DNA of 56,228 nt, taken from NCBI RefSeq assembly GCF_003253565.1, contig NZ_QKUF01000035.1, forward strand, positions 1 to 56,228, read 5' to 3'. Below the pieces are notes generated by a model that made no database searches, was not told the DNA's origin, and was given only the letters and a program-made list of their open reading frames with translations. Of this stretch, positions 31,708 to 39,710 are shown piece after piece. Numbering within the stretch: the stretch's first letter is position 1; every line of letters begins with the position of its first letter. The stretch is from Thermosporothrix hazakensis. Its GTDB lineage: Bacteria > Chloroflexota > Ktedonobacteria > Ktedonobacterales > Ktedonobacteraceae. The translations under genes and the position numbers were made by a program.

Positions 31708-33192
31708 ATGAGCACAACCTTCCAGAACATTATAGGAGGGAAGCGACAGGACGCGCACAGCGGCAAGACGTTTCAGAACATCAACCCCGCCACAGGTGAA
31801 CTGCTTGGCACTTTCCCTCTCTCTGACGAAACTGATGTAGAGGCAGCCGTCTCCGCCGCTCGCACTGCCTTTGAGCACTGGCGGCTCGTCCCGGCTCCCA
31901 AACGCGGTGAAATCCTCTTCCGAGTCGGCGAACTGTTGTCCCGCTACAAAGAAGACCTTGCACGCATTATGACCCGGGAAATGGGTAAGGTTTTAAAGGA
32001 GACACGCGGCGATGTCCAGGAGGGCATTGATATGGCCTATTATATGGCCGGTGAAGGACGTCGTCTCTTTGGCTATACCGTTCCGGTAGAACTACCCAAT
32101 AAATCTGGCATGGCACTACGTGATCCGGTCGGCGTTGTTGCCTGTATCACTCCCTGGAACTTCCCGGTTGCTATCCCCACCTGGAAAATGTTTCCCGCTC
32201 TCATCGCTGGCAACACCATTGTGTTGAAGCCTGCTTCCGATACACCGCAAAGCGCGTTCCGGCTTGTGGAGATCCTGCACGAAGCCGGGATTCCCGAAGG
32301 AGTCGTGAATATCGTCTTTGGCTCCGGACAGACCGTCGGTGAGGCACTGATCCATCACCCTGATGTCTCGATTATTTCCTTTACCGGTTCAACCGAGTCA
32401 GGACGCCACGTCGCTGTAGAGGCAGCTAAATCGCTGAAACGCGTCTCACTGGAAATGGGCGGCAAAAATGCCATTATCGTGATGGATGATGCTGACCTCG
32501 AACTCGCTGTCGAGGGTATTTTATGGAGCGCCTATGGCACCACCGGACAGCGCTGCACCGCCTGTAGCCGCCTGATTATCCATCAGGATGTGTATGAGAA
32601 GCTGCTGACCCTGCTGATTCCACGCATCGAGAAGCTACGCCTCGGAAATGGGCTGGACGAAGCAAGCGACGTTGGACCGGTCATCAACAAGCGACAACTG
32701 GAATCCATCCACGAGTATGTGAAGATTGGTCAGAGCGAGGGAGCTTCGCTTGTCATCGGCGGCAAACCGGCGACAGAGGGCGAACTGAGTAAGGGCTTCT
32801 TCTATCAACCCACGCTGTTTAAAGATGTGAAGCCAGATATGCGCATTGCGAAAGAAGAGATCTTCGGTCCGGTCCTCTCGGCCATCAAGGTCGCTTCCTT
32901 TGAAGAGGCAATTGCCGTCAATAACGACACCAAATATGGTCTCTCCAGCGCCATCTACACACAGAATGTCAATCGTGTACAGCAAGCCGTACGCGATATC
33001 ACTACTGGCATTCTCTATGTAAACTCGGGAACGACGGGCGCAGAAATTCAGTTCCCCTTCGGTGGTACCAGAGGCACCGGCAACGGACACCGTGAGGCCG
33101 GCATTGCTGGCCTGGATGTGTTTACCGAGTGGAAAGTCGTCTATACGGACTACAGCGGTAAGTTGCAAAAAGCACAGATTGATAACCAATAA
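31708..33192 (+). CDS. NAD(P)-dependent aldehyde dehydrogenase
   Basis: 494 residues, the normal ALDH-superfamily length. The ATG at 31708 follows a strong AGGAGGT. Visible motifs: VACITPWNFPVAIPTWK (nucleotide-binding Asn), GNTIVLKPASDTP, FTGSTESGRHV, LEMGGKNAII with general base E249, GQRCTACSRL with nucleophile C283, and KEEIFGPVLSAIKV. The C-terminal FGGTRGTGNGHREAG resembles the ALDH7/semialdehyde-dehydrogenase branch. It oxidises an aldehyde to an acid, and the substrate is not determined. The gene lies between rho and the biotin operon, with its own leader, and is probably not part of either. Confidence 0.93.
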   Translation: MSTTFQNIIGGKRQDAHSGKTFQNINPATGELLGTFPLSDETDVEAAVSAARTAFEHWRLVPAPKRGEILFRVGELLSRYKEDLARIMTREMGKVLKETRGDVQEGIDMAYYMAGEGRRLFGYTVPVELPNKSGMALRDPVGVVACITPWNFPVAIPTWKMFPALIAGNTIVLKPASDTPQSAFRLVEILHEAGIPEGVVNIVFGSGQTVGEALIHHPDVSIISFTGSTESGRHVAVEAAKSLKRVSLEMGGKNAIIVMDDADLELAVEGILWSAYGTTGQRCTACSRLIIHQDVYEKLLTLLIPRIEKLRLGNGLDEASDVGPVINKRQLESIHEYVKIGQSEGASLVIGGKPATEGELSKGFFYQPTLFKDVKPDMRIAKEEIFGPVLSAIKVASFEEAIAVNNDTKYGLSSAIYTQNVNRVQQAVRDITTGILYVNSGTTGAEIQFPFGGTRGTGNGHREAGIAGLDVFTEWKVVYTDYSGKLQKAQIDNQ

Positions 33193-33287
33193 CATCGTTG
33201 GCGGCAGGGCTCATTGAGTCCTGCCCTCCCTCCCTGCATCTCCCTCAAACACTATATACATATTCTTCTATCTGTTACACAATAAAC

Positions 33288-33316
33288 TTGACAGTGGCAT
33301 GATTTTCATGTTAAGA
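33288..33316 (+). promoter_or_regulatory. Likely biotin-operon promoter with an inverted repeat in the spacer
   Basis: TTGACA (33288-33293) stands 17 bases before the weak -10 TTAAGA (33311-33316). The spacer holds CATGA-TTT-TCATG (33298-33310), a perfect inverted repeat. A repressor there would block the polymerase. It does not match a BirA box that I know, so BirA control is only a possibility. Confidence 0.5.
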
Positions 33317-33362
33317 AGCAAAAGGGCCTTACATAATATCACCAAAGGGAGGGGATGGCACG

Positions 33363-34599
33363 TTGACAGAAGAGCAACCACCAGTTTCAACCACGCATAT
33401 TCAACAATTTATGCAGCGGCGTCTGACCGCCTTGCAAAAGCGGAATCTCTTGCGCACGTTACCTCTTCTGGAACATGGGAACGAGCCCCGCATAGAGCTT
33501 GCCGGACGTAGCCTGCTCAATCTGAGCTCCAATAACTATCTCGGCCTGGCAACAGACCCTGCCCTGCGTGATGCGGCCATTGAGGCAACCAGACGGGACG
33601 GCTGTAGTTCTGGCTCCTCTCGCCTGATTGCAGGCAACAGCGTCGCCTATCAGCAGCTTGAACAGCGGCTGGCACGCTTTATCGGCCAGGAAAGGGCACT
33701 TCCTCTTTACCAGCGGCTATAGCGCTAATATCGGCGTGATTACGGCTCTTGCAGGCCCACAAGATGTCATTCTCGGCGATGCCCTCAACCATGCCAGTAT
33801 TATTGATGGCTGTCGGCTCAGCGGCGCGACCTATAAAACATATCCCCATTGCGATACGGCCGCGCTTGCCAAACTCCTTGCAGCGCTCGATCTTGAGGGA
33901 AAGAAGGGCGTCCGGCTGGTGGTTACGGAGACAGTTTTTAGCATGGATGGCGACCTCGCCCCGCTAGAAGACATTGCTCGGCTCTGCCACACACACAACG
34001 CCCTCCTGATTATCGACGAGGCACACGCAACAGGTTGTTTCGGCCCCGGCGGGCGTGGACTGGCCGCGCATCTGGGGATTACGCCCTATGTCACTGTAGC
34101 GGTCCATACGTTGAGCAAGGCGCTTGGCGGCTTCGGCGCTTTTGTCACTGGGAGCGAACTGGTCTACCAGTATCTTCTCAATGTGGCTCGGCCTTTTCTT
34201 TTTACTACGGCGCTTCCTCCGGCCACGATTGCCGCCGCTCAGGCTGCGCTCGATCTCATCGAACAGGACCCGAGCCGGATAACTGAGTTGCAAAGAAAAG
34301 CAGCCTTCCTGCGCACTCATCTCAAAGCCCTGGGCTTCCATACACTTCAATCCGAAACGCATATTATCCCGCTCCTTGTCGGGGAGTCCACCACAGCCCT
34401 GCGCATGGCCGAACTCCTCCGCGAACACGGTCTGTACGCTGTCGCGATCCGCCCGCCGACCGTGCCTATGGGTCAGGCGCGTATTCGGCTGAGCGTTATG
34501 GCAACCCATACACAACAGGATCTGCTCTTTGCGGTAAACATACTGGAAAAGGTAGGCAAGCAACTAAAACTACTCCAGGAGAGGATTTGTGGAGAGTAA
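33363..34599 (+). pseudogene. bioF: 8-amino-7-oxononanoate synthase BioF, interrupted by an apparent one-base frameshift
   Basis: BioF condenses pimeloyl-ACP or -CoA with alanine, using PLP. The TTG start at 33363 has GGGAGGGG upstream. The first frame runs through LSSNNYLGLATDPALRDAA and GSSRLIAGNSVAYQQLE to GQERALPLYQRL and stops at 33722. The second frame, shifted by one base, continues the enzyme with FLFTSGYSANIGVI, DALNHASIIDGCRLSG, VTETVFSMDGDLAPL, DEAHATGCFGPGG and HTLSKALGGFGAF with the PLP lysine. Dropping one C in CTTCCTC near 33703-33706 restores the family sequence RALLFTSGY. Everything else is intact, and the operon downstream looks functional. A sequencing or assembly error is therefore as likely as true inactivation. 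Confidence 0.88.
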
Positions 34600-35914
34600 T
34601 ACAATCAGGCTGGAACAGGCAGACAAGCGGTTTCTCTGGCACCCATTTACTCAGCAACAGGCCTGGGAAGCAGAGCCACAGCTTATTATTGAACGCGCTA
34701 AAGGCTGCTATCTCTTCGACAGCAAAGGCAGGCCCTACCTCGATGGTGTGTCCTCGCTCTGGGTCAATGTACATGGACATAATCACCCGGCACTCAATGC
34801 AGCCCTTCAGGCACAGCTTCAGAAAGTGGCTCACACGACCTTTCTCGGTCTGACACATCCACCCGCGATCGAGCTTGCACAACGCCTGGCAACCGTGACG
34901 CCCGGTCAACTCACCCGCGTCTTCTACTCGGATACAGGAGCTGCAGCGGTCGAAATAGCGCTTAAAATGGCGCTTCAATACTGGCAACAGTGTCCTGACC
35001 CTCAACCACAAAAACAGCGCTTCTTTTCGCTTGCAAACGCCTATCACGGCGATACGGTGGGAGCTATGAGTGTCGGTCAAATTGATCTGTATCGGCAGGC
35101 CTATGCAGCGCTTCTCTTCTCACCAGTGCACGCTGATCCCGGGATTCCCTGCTCCTGTCCGCTTTCCTGTACGCGTCATGGCGTTCCCTGCATTCACGAA
35201 GTGGAGCGTATCATTGCAGCTCATCACCGCGAACTGGCTGCGATGATTGTTGAGCCACTGGTGCAGGGAGCGGCGGGCATTCGTGTCTACCCGGCAGGCT
35301 ACACCCGCGCATTGTGGGAATTGGCAAAACAATATCACCTGCTCTTTATTGTCGATGAGGTCGCTACTGGCTTTGGCAAAACGGGGCGGCTCTTTGCCTG
35401 CGAACATGAGGGAATCGAGCCCGATATTATGGCGCTTGGAAAGGGTATTACCGGTGGCTACCTCCCCCTGGCCGCCACCCTTACCACAGAAGAGATCTAC
35501 AGGGCTTTTCTGGGCCCTGAGCGCACCTTCTATCATGGACATACCTACACGGGCAACCCACTCTGTTGCGCCGTTGCATTGGCAAATTTGGCCCTGTTTG
35601 AGCAAGAGCACACGTTGGACCGACTGCAAAGCAGAATTGACCAGCTTGGTCAGGGACTACGGCAGCTTGCCACACTGCCCGGAGTCGTCGCGACACGTCA
35701 GTGTGGCATCATGGCGGGCATTGAGCTGCAAACCAGCCCGGAACAGCCTCATCCAGAGCGCCCCGTTCTGCAAGAGGCGCGTCGACGTGGCATTCTATTG
35801 CGCCCACTTGGCAATGTGCTTGTGGTCATGCCGCCGCTGGTGATCTCTGAGCAGGAAATGACCTTCCTGCTCAACACCCTCTCAATCATTCTAGCAGACA
35901 GGAACGGTGTATGA
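34589..35914 (+). CDS. bioA: Adenosylmethionine-8-amino-7-oxononanoate aminotransferase BioA
   Basis: A PLP enzyme of 441 residues that converts KAPA to DAPA. It starts with GTG and overlaps the end of bioF by 11 bases, with AGGAG upstream. Motifs: FLWHPFTQQQAWEAEP (typical BioA N-terminus), YLDGVSSLWVNVHGHNHP, FYSDTGAAAVEIALKMA, NAYHGDTVGAMSVG, IVDEVATGFGKTGR, and IMALGKGITGGYLPL with the PLP lysine. An insertion carries four cysteines close together (IPCSCPLSCTRHGVPC), reminiscent of the Cys cluster in Bacillus-type enzymes. Whether it uses SAM or lysine as amino donor cannot be read here. Confidence 0.95.
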   Translation: MESNTIRLEQADKRFLWHPFTQQQAWEAEPQLIIERAKGCYLFDSKGRPYLDGVSSLWVNVHGHNHPALNAALQAQLQKVAHTTFLGLTHPPAIELAQRLATVTPGQLTRVFYSDTGAAAVEIALKMALQYWQQCPDPQPQKQRFFSLANAYHGDTVGAMSVGQIDLYRQAYAALLFSPVHADPGIPCSCPLSCTRHGVPCIHEVERIIAAHHRELAAMIVEPLVQGAAGIRVYPAGYTRALWELAKQYHLLFIVDEVATGFGKTGRLFACEHEGIEPDIMALGKGITGGYLPLAATLTTEEIYRAFLGPERTFYHGHTYTGNPLCCAVALANLALFEQEHTLDRLQSRIDQLGQGLRQLATLPGVVATRQCGIMAGIELQTSPEQPHPERPVLQEARRRGILLRPLGNVLVVMPPLVISEQEMTFLLNTLSIILADRNGV

Positions 35915-36612
35915 GTACAAAAGGAATCTTCATTACGGGTACCGATACGGGCGTCGGGAAAACGACGATCAGTGGCATGCTCGCGGTAACGCTGCGGCAG
36001 CAGGGGATGCGTGTTGGTGTGATGAAACCGGTTGAGACAGGATGTCAGAGCGATGAGGACGGCCTGCAACCTCAGGACTCGCTCTTGTTGCGGCATCTTT
36101 CAAGGTGTCACGCTCCCGCCCGCACCATAACACCTTATTGCTACGCGGAACCCCTTGCTCCTGCGCTGGCAGCGGAGCGGGCAGGAGAAAGTATCTCCCT
36201 TGACCATCTCATCGCCTGCTACCGCCAACTGGAAGCAGAACATGATATTGTACTGATCGAGGGTGCAGGTGGTCTGCTCGTTCCCCTGACCGGGCAGGCA
36301 ACCTTTCTCACTTTGATCGAACGGCTGGATGTACCACTACTTGTAGTTGCACGAAACGTGCTCGGTGTCATCAATCACACCGCGCTGACGATCCGCGTTG
36401 CCCGACAGAGCGTCCCGGTGCTGGGTATTCTTCTGAACCATCCCTGCCCGGCAAGCGATGAGGCGACCAGAACAAACAAAGAGGCTCTGATGCGATGGGG
36501 CGGGGCGCCCGTGCTTGGAGAGATCCCGTTTCTCCCTGAACACACAGAGGAAACATTCCTGCACTATGGCTCGCAGATACCGCTTGAGCCCCTTTTATCA
36601 TGTCTTTCCTGA
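35911..36612 (+). CDS. bioD: Dethiobiotin synthetase BioD
   Basis: 233 residues. It starts within the stop codon of bioA (ATGA overlap), so translation is coupled. P-loop GIFITGTDTGVGKTT, then MKPVETGCQ, and the DAPA-binding/Walker-B-like region VLIEGAGGLLVPL. It closes the ureido ring of dethiobiotin with ATP and CO2. Length and motif order are standard. Confidence 0.95.
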   Translation: MSTKGIFITGTDTGVGKTTISGMLAVTLRQQGMRVGVMKPVETGCQSDEDGLQPQDSLLLRHLSRCHAPARTITPYCYAEPLAPALAAERAGESISLDHLIACYRQLEAEHDIVLIEGAGGLLVPLTGQATFLTLIERLDVPLLVVARNVLGVINHTALTIRVARQSVPVLGILLNHPCPASDEATRTNKEALMRWGGAPVLGEIPFLPEHTEETFLHYGSQIPLEPLLSCLS

Positions 36613-36642
36613 TTCTCATATGACACGGCAGGAGGTATTCGC

Positions 36643-37638
36643 ATGGACTTTCACCATCTGGCAGACAAGGCGCTTGCAGGGACAACGCTCAGCCGGGATG
36701 AATGCCGCTCTGTTCTGCGCTGTCCAGATCACCATATCCTTGAGCTACTCAGCGCCACCTATCGCGTGCGCCACCACTACTGTGGGAACCGGGTCCATTT
36801 CCATATGCTGATCAACGCCAAAAGTGGCATCTGCCCCGAAGATTGTCATTACTGCTCTCAGTCACACATCTCTACGGCCGAGATCGAGCGCTACCCGATG
36901 GTCAGCATGCAACGCCTGCTTGAGGGTGCCCGCAAAGCGAAAGAGGCGCAGTGTCGACGTTACTGCATCGCGATCAGTACCCGTGGCGCGAATAACAGCG
37001 AGATCGCCTTTCTCACCAGGGCCATTCGTCACATCAAGGAGAATGTTGATATCGGTATCTGTTGCACGGTTGGTCTGATCTCCGAGGAAAAGGCGCAGAT
37101 GCTGCGTGAAGCCGGAGTCGAACAGCTCAATCATAACCTGAACACCAGCGAACGCTATTACTCGATGATCTGCACGACGCATACCTACCAGGATCGTCTG
37201 AACACACTCCATGCCGCTCGACGTGCCGGATTACAGCTTTGTACTGGCGCGATTTTCGGACAAGGAGAGACAGAAGAAGATATCATTGATGTTGGGCTGG
37301 CTTTACGGGAACTGGCTCCCCAATCCATCCCGATCAATTTCCTTATTCCCTTTGAGGGAACGCCTTTTGCCCATCACCGCTACCTCCGTCCATATGACTG
37401 CTTGCGGATCCTCTGTCTGATGCGCCTGCTCAATCCGGCCCAGGAGCTACGAGTCTCGGCAGGACGCGAAGTACACCTTCGCTCCCTGCAACCGCTGGCG
37501 CTCTACGCTGCGAACTCAGTCTTTGTCTCCGGCTATCTGACATCTTCCGGTCAGGGCTATCAGGAGACCCGCCAGATGATTGCTGATATGGGGTTTGAGC
37601 TTGAGGAAACAGATGAGCATGCAAACGAGCAAGCGTAG
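36643..37638 (+). CDS. bioB: Biotin synthase BioB (radical SAM)
   Basis: 331 residues, GGAGGT before the ATG. The radical-SAM cluster motif is C64-x3-C68-x2-C71 (GICPEDCHYCSQS). Further BioB motifs follow: RYCIAISTRGANNSEI, NHNLNTSERYY, LCTGAIFGQGETEED, PINFLIPFEGTPF and LRVSAGREVHLRSLQPLALY with the arginine that helps hold the [2Fe-2S] cluster. It inserts sulfur into dethiobiotin. It lies 30 bases after bioD, and its last 26 bases overlap the beta-ketoacyl synthase gene. Confidence 0.96.
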   Translation: MDFHHLADKALAGTTLSRDECRSVLRCPDHHILELLSATYRVRHHYCGNRVHFHMLINAKSGICPEDCHYCSQSHISTAEIERYPMVSMQRLLEGARKAKEAQCRRYCIAISTRGANNSEIAFLTRAIRHIKENVDIGICCTVGLISEEKAQMLREAGVEQLNHNLNTSERYYSMICTTHTYQDRLNTLHAARRAGLQLCTGAIFGQGETEEDIIDVGLALRELAPQSIPINFLIPFEGTPFAHHRYLRPYDCLRILCLMRLLNPAQELRVSAGREVHLRSLQPLALYAANSVFVSGYLTSSGQGYQETRQMIADMGFELEETDEHANEQA

Positions 37639-38860
37639 AGTTGTAGTAACCGGCATGGGAGCGATTACCCCGCTTGGGAACTCGGTAGAAAGCTTCTGGC
37701 TCCGCTTATGCCAGGGGCACAGCGGTATAGGTCGGATTACGCAATTTGATGCGTCGCGCTTCCAGACTCAGATAGCCGCCGAGGTACGGAACCTGACGCT
37801 TCCGCCTTTTCTCGATGAAAAGCTGCGGCGGCGTCTACCCCGCTTCGCCCTTTTTGCCCTTCTGGCCGCCCTTGAGGCCTGGCAGGATGCCGGACTTCAT
37901 ACCGCCTCGTTTGATCCCTGCCTGGCTGGCGTCTCTATCGGGTCCAGTCATGGGGGAGAAGAGTTCGCACTTGCAGGCGCGGCGGCCCTTCAGACACAGA
38001 GCCCGATCAGTCCGTATATCATCCCGGGAATGCTCAGCAGTAGGGCAGCAGCACAGATCGCTCTCCATTTCGGTCTGCACGGCCCAACCCTTGCCCCGAA
38101 TGCCGCCTGTGCGACTGGCGCTCAGGCAATTGGTGAGGGCGCAGAACGAATCCGACATGGAGACGCTGATATCATGCTCTGTGGAGGCGCGGAGGCCTGT
38201 ATCACACCGCTCACACTGGCGGGGGATCAGGCAACGGGCGCACTCTCTCGGCACAACAATGCCCCGGAAGAGGCGAGCCGCCCCTTTGATCTGAAGCGTG
38301 ATGGCTTCGTGCCCGGAGAAGGCGCAGGCATCCTCGTACTGGAAGCATATGAGCATGCATGCACACGTCACGCCCCGATCTATGCCGAACTGAAGAGCTA
38401 TGCCTGTACGATCGATGCAACTCATATGACCCGCCCGGATCCCGAGGGAACGTATCTGGCCCTGGCAATTCGGCAGGCACTCCAAAAAGCGAACCTGCAT
38501 CCGGCGAGCATTCATGCTATCTTTGCCCATGCGACAGGTACCCGCCTGGGTGACACGGCGGAAGCAATGGCGCTTTTACAGGCATTTGGACCCACGCTCG
38601 CCCATATCCCTGTAACCGCGATAAAAGCCAGTCTGGGGCATCTGCTCGGGGCCTCCGGAGCGGTACAGGGTATCGCAGGAGTCCAGGCACTACAGAAACA
38701 GTGCCTTCCGCCAACTATCACCCTGACCGAGGTTGACCCAACCTGTGCCCATCTAGAGCTTGTTCGGCATACCAGAGCCCATCAGCATCAAGCGGTGCTT
38801 TCCTGTTCCAGCGGCTTTGGGGGCTACAACGTTGCCCTCATTTTTTCCCGCTGTGAGTGA
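37613..38860 (+). CDS. Beta-ketoacyl-ACP synthase (FabF/KAS II type) at the end of the biotin operon
   Basis: A condensing enzyme of 415 residues. The ATG at 37613 lies within bioB, 7 bases after a GAGG site. The N-terminus RRVVVTGMGAITPLGNSVES is that of FabF. The catalytic triad is complete: C166 in NAACATGAQAIGEGAE, H306 in FAHATGTRLGDTAEA and H343 in KASLGHLLGASGA. GSSHGGEE and SSGFGGYN are further family motifs. A housekeeping FabF is usually in a fab cluster with acpP. Here the 26-base overlap with bioB implies a biotin-specific job, probably chain extension toward the pimeloyl group. Alternatively it could be a general lipid enzyme that hitched into the operon. Confidence 0.9.
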   Translation: MSMQTSKRRVVVTGMGAITPLGNSVESFWLRLCQGHSGIGRITQFDASRFQTQIAAEVRNLTLPPFLDEKLRRRLPRFALFALLAALEAWQDAGLHTASFDPCLAGVSIGSSHGGEEFALAGAAALQTQSPISPYIIPGMLSSRAAAQIALHFGLHGPTLAPNAACATGAQAIGEGAERIRHGDADIMLCGGAEACITPLTLAGDQATGALSRHNNAPEEASRPFDLKRDGFVPGEGAGILVLEAYEHACTRHAPIYAELKSYACTIDATHMTRPDPEGTYLALAIRQALQKANLHPASIHAIFAHATGTRLGDTAEAMALLQAFGPTLAHIPVTAIKASLGHLLGASGAVQGIAGVQALQKQCLPPTITLTEVDPTCAHLELVRHTRAHQHQAVLSCSSGFGGYNVALIFSRCE

Positions 38861-38904
38861 AGGGCATCTCCCCTATATCCCCCTCCCTATGCTACAATGA
38901 ACAT

Positions 38905-38924
38905 AGCCATATACAATTATGGCT
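38905..38924. repeat. Inverted repeat upstream of the PRC-barrel gene
   Basis: AGCCATA and TATGGCT flank a 6-base centre containing TACAAT. A TATAAT at 38983-38988 further downstream is a candidate -10 for the next gene. The rest of the 290-base gap shows nothing else that I recognise. Confidence 0.35.
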
Positions 38925-39150
38925 CTCTTGAGGATACGTTATTTCCGTTCTTCCGCTCTTATTCATCACTGCGGAACAGGGGTATAATAAACCGCGAACC
39001 GAAATGCCTGGCTCCGCCGGCGCTGAAAAGAACAGGACACCTTATCTTTCATACCCGCAACAGCGCATGCTGCTTGTCCAGGCCTGGAGCCAGATGGACA
39101 GGGAAACAGATGTTTCCAGGTCATTATCTCTTTTTTGAGGAGTATTACCG

Positions 39151-39636
39151 GTGAACAATAATACATTGATCAAGTGGGCGGATCTGCGCAACCGTGCAGT
39201 ATATGTCCCGAAACTGGGTAAATCACTGGGAACCATCGTTGATTTTTACTTTGAGGAAGATACAGGCGCGATCAATGCTCTGCGCGTGCGCACACGTGTA
39301 GAGGGAGATTATGCGCTGCCAGTCATGGCACTCAAGCGGCTGGAAAGCGATCGAGTAACTATAGCTAACGAAAACATGCTCATCAGACTCCTGCCAGCAC
39401 ATCCCCAGAGTGAAGCATTGATCGGACGCCCGGTTGTGGACGAAAAGGACAACGTTCTCGGCAGAGTTAGTGATATCTGGCTTGCCACTGAGCCTCTGGT
39501 GGCACTGCGCCTGGGCGCGCTCGAAATCACCCCTGAGGGTTCTAGCAGAACAAAGACCTTTCCTGCCGACGCGATTGTTTCCAGCACCAGCGAAAGAATC
39601 GTGATTCAGAACCAGGTTGCCCGTAAACTCCGCTAG
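39151..39636 (+). CDS. PRC-barrel domain protein (two copies)
   Basis: 161 residues, GTG start with GAGGAG 10 bases upstream. Two PRC-barrel halves are visible. One is around residues 10-70 (LRNRAVYVPKLGKSLGTIVD, then DYALPVMALKRL). The other is around 88-150 (LIGRPVVDEKDNVLGRVSDI, then TFPADAIVSS). PRC barrels occur in RimM and in photosynthetic reaction centre subunit H, and bind proteins or RNA. There is no attached domain to narrow the role. It is a single gene ending in a strong bidirectional terminator. Confidence 0.78.
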   Translation: MNNNTLIKWADLRNRAVYVPKLGKSLGTIVDFYFEEDTGAINALRVRTRVEGDYALPVMALKRLESDRVTIANENMLIRLLPAHPQSEALIGRPVVDEKDNVLGRVSDIWLATEPLVALRLGALEITPEGSSRTKTFPADAIVSSTSERIVIQNQVARKLR

Positions 39637-39650
39637 GAGGAGAAACGAAA

Positions 39651-39692
39651 AGACAGGGCTGGCAAGAATGTGCTGGCCCTGTCTCCTTTTTT
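39651..39692. terminator. Bidirectional intrinsic terminator between convergent genes
   Basis: AGACAGGGC (39651-39659) pairs with GCCCTGTCT (39676-39684), with inner GCA/TGC pairing, followed by CCTTTTTT on the plus strand. The minus strand also has AAAAG/CTTTT flanks. It separates the PRC-barrel gene from the kinase gene. Confidence 0.85.
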
Positions 39693-39710
39693 GGTCTTCT
39701 TCCTCGTTCG

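Noticed and set aside
33628..34599. Second half of bioF as an independent gene
   Set aside because: Its first 20 codons overlap and duplicate the end of the first frame in another register, and a BioF without the N-terminal part would lack substrate-binding residues. One frameshifted gene explains both frames.
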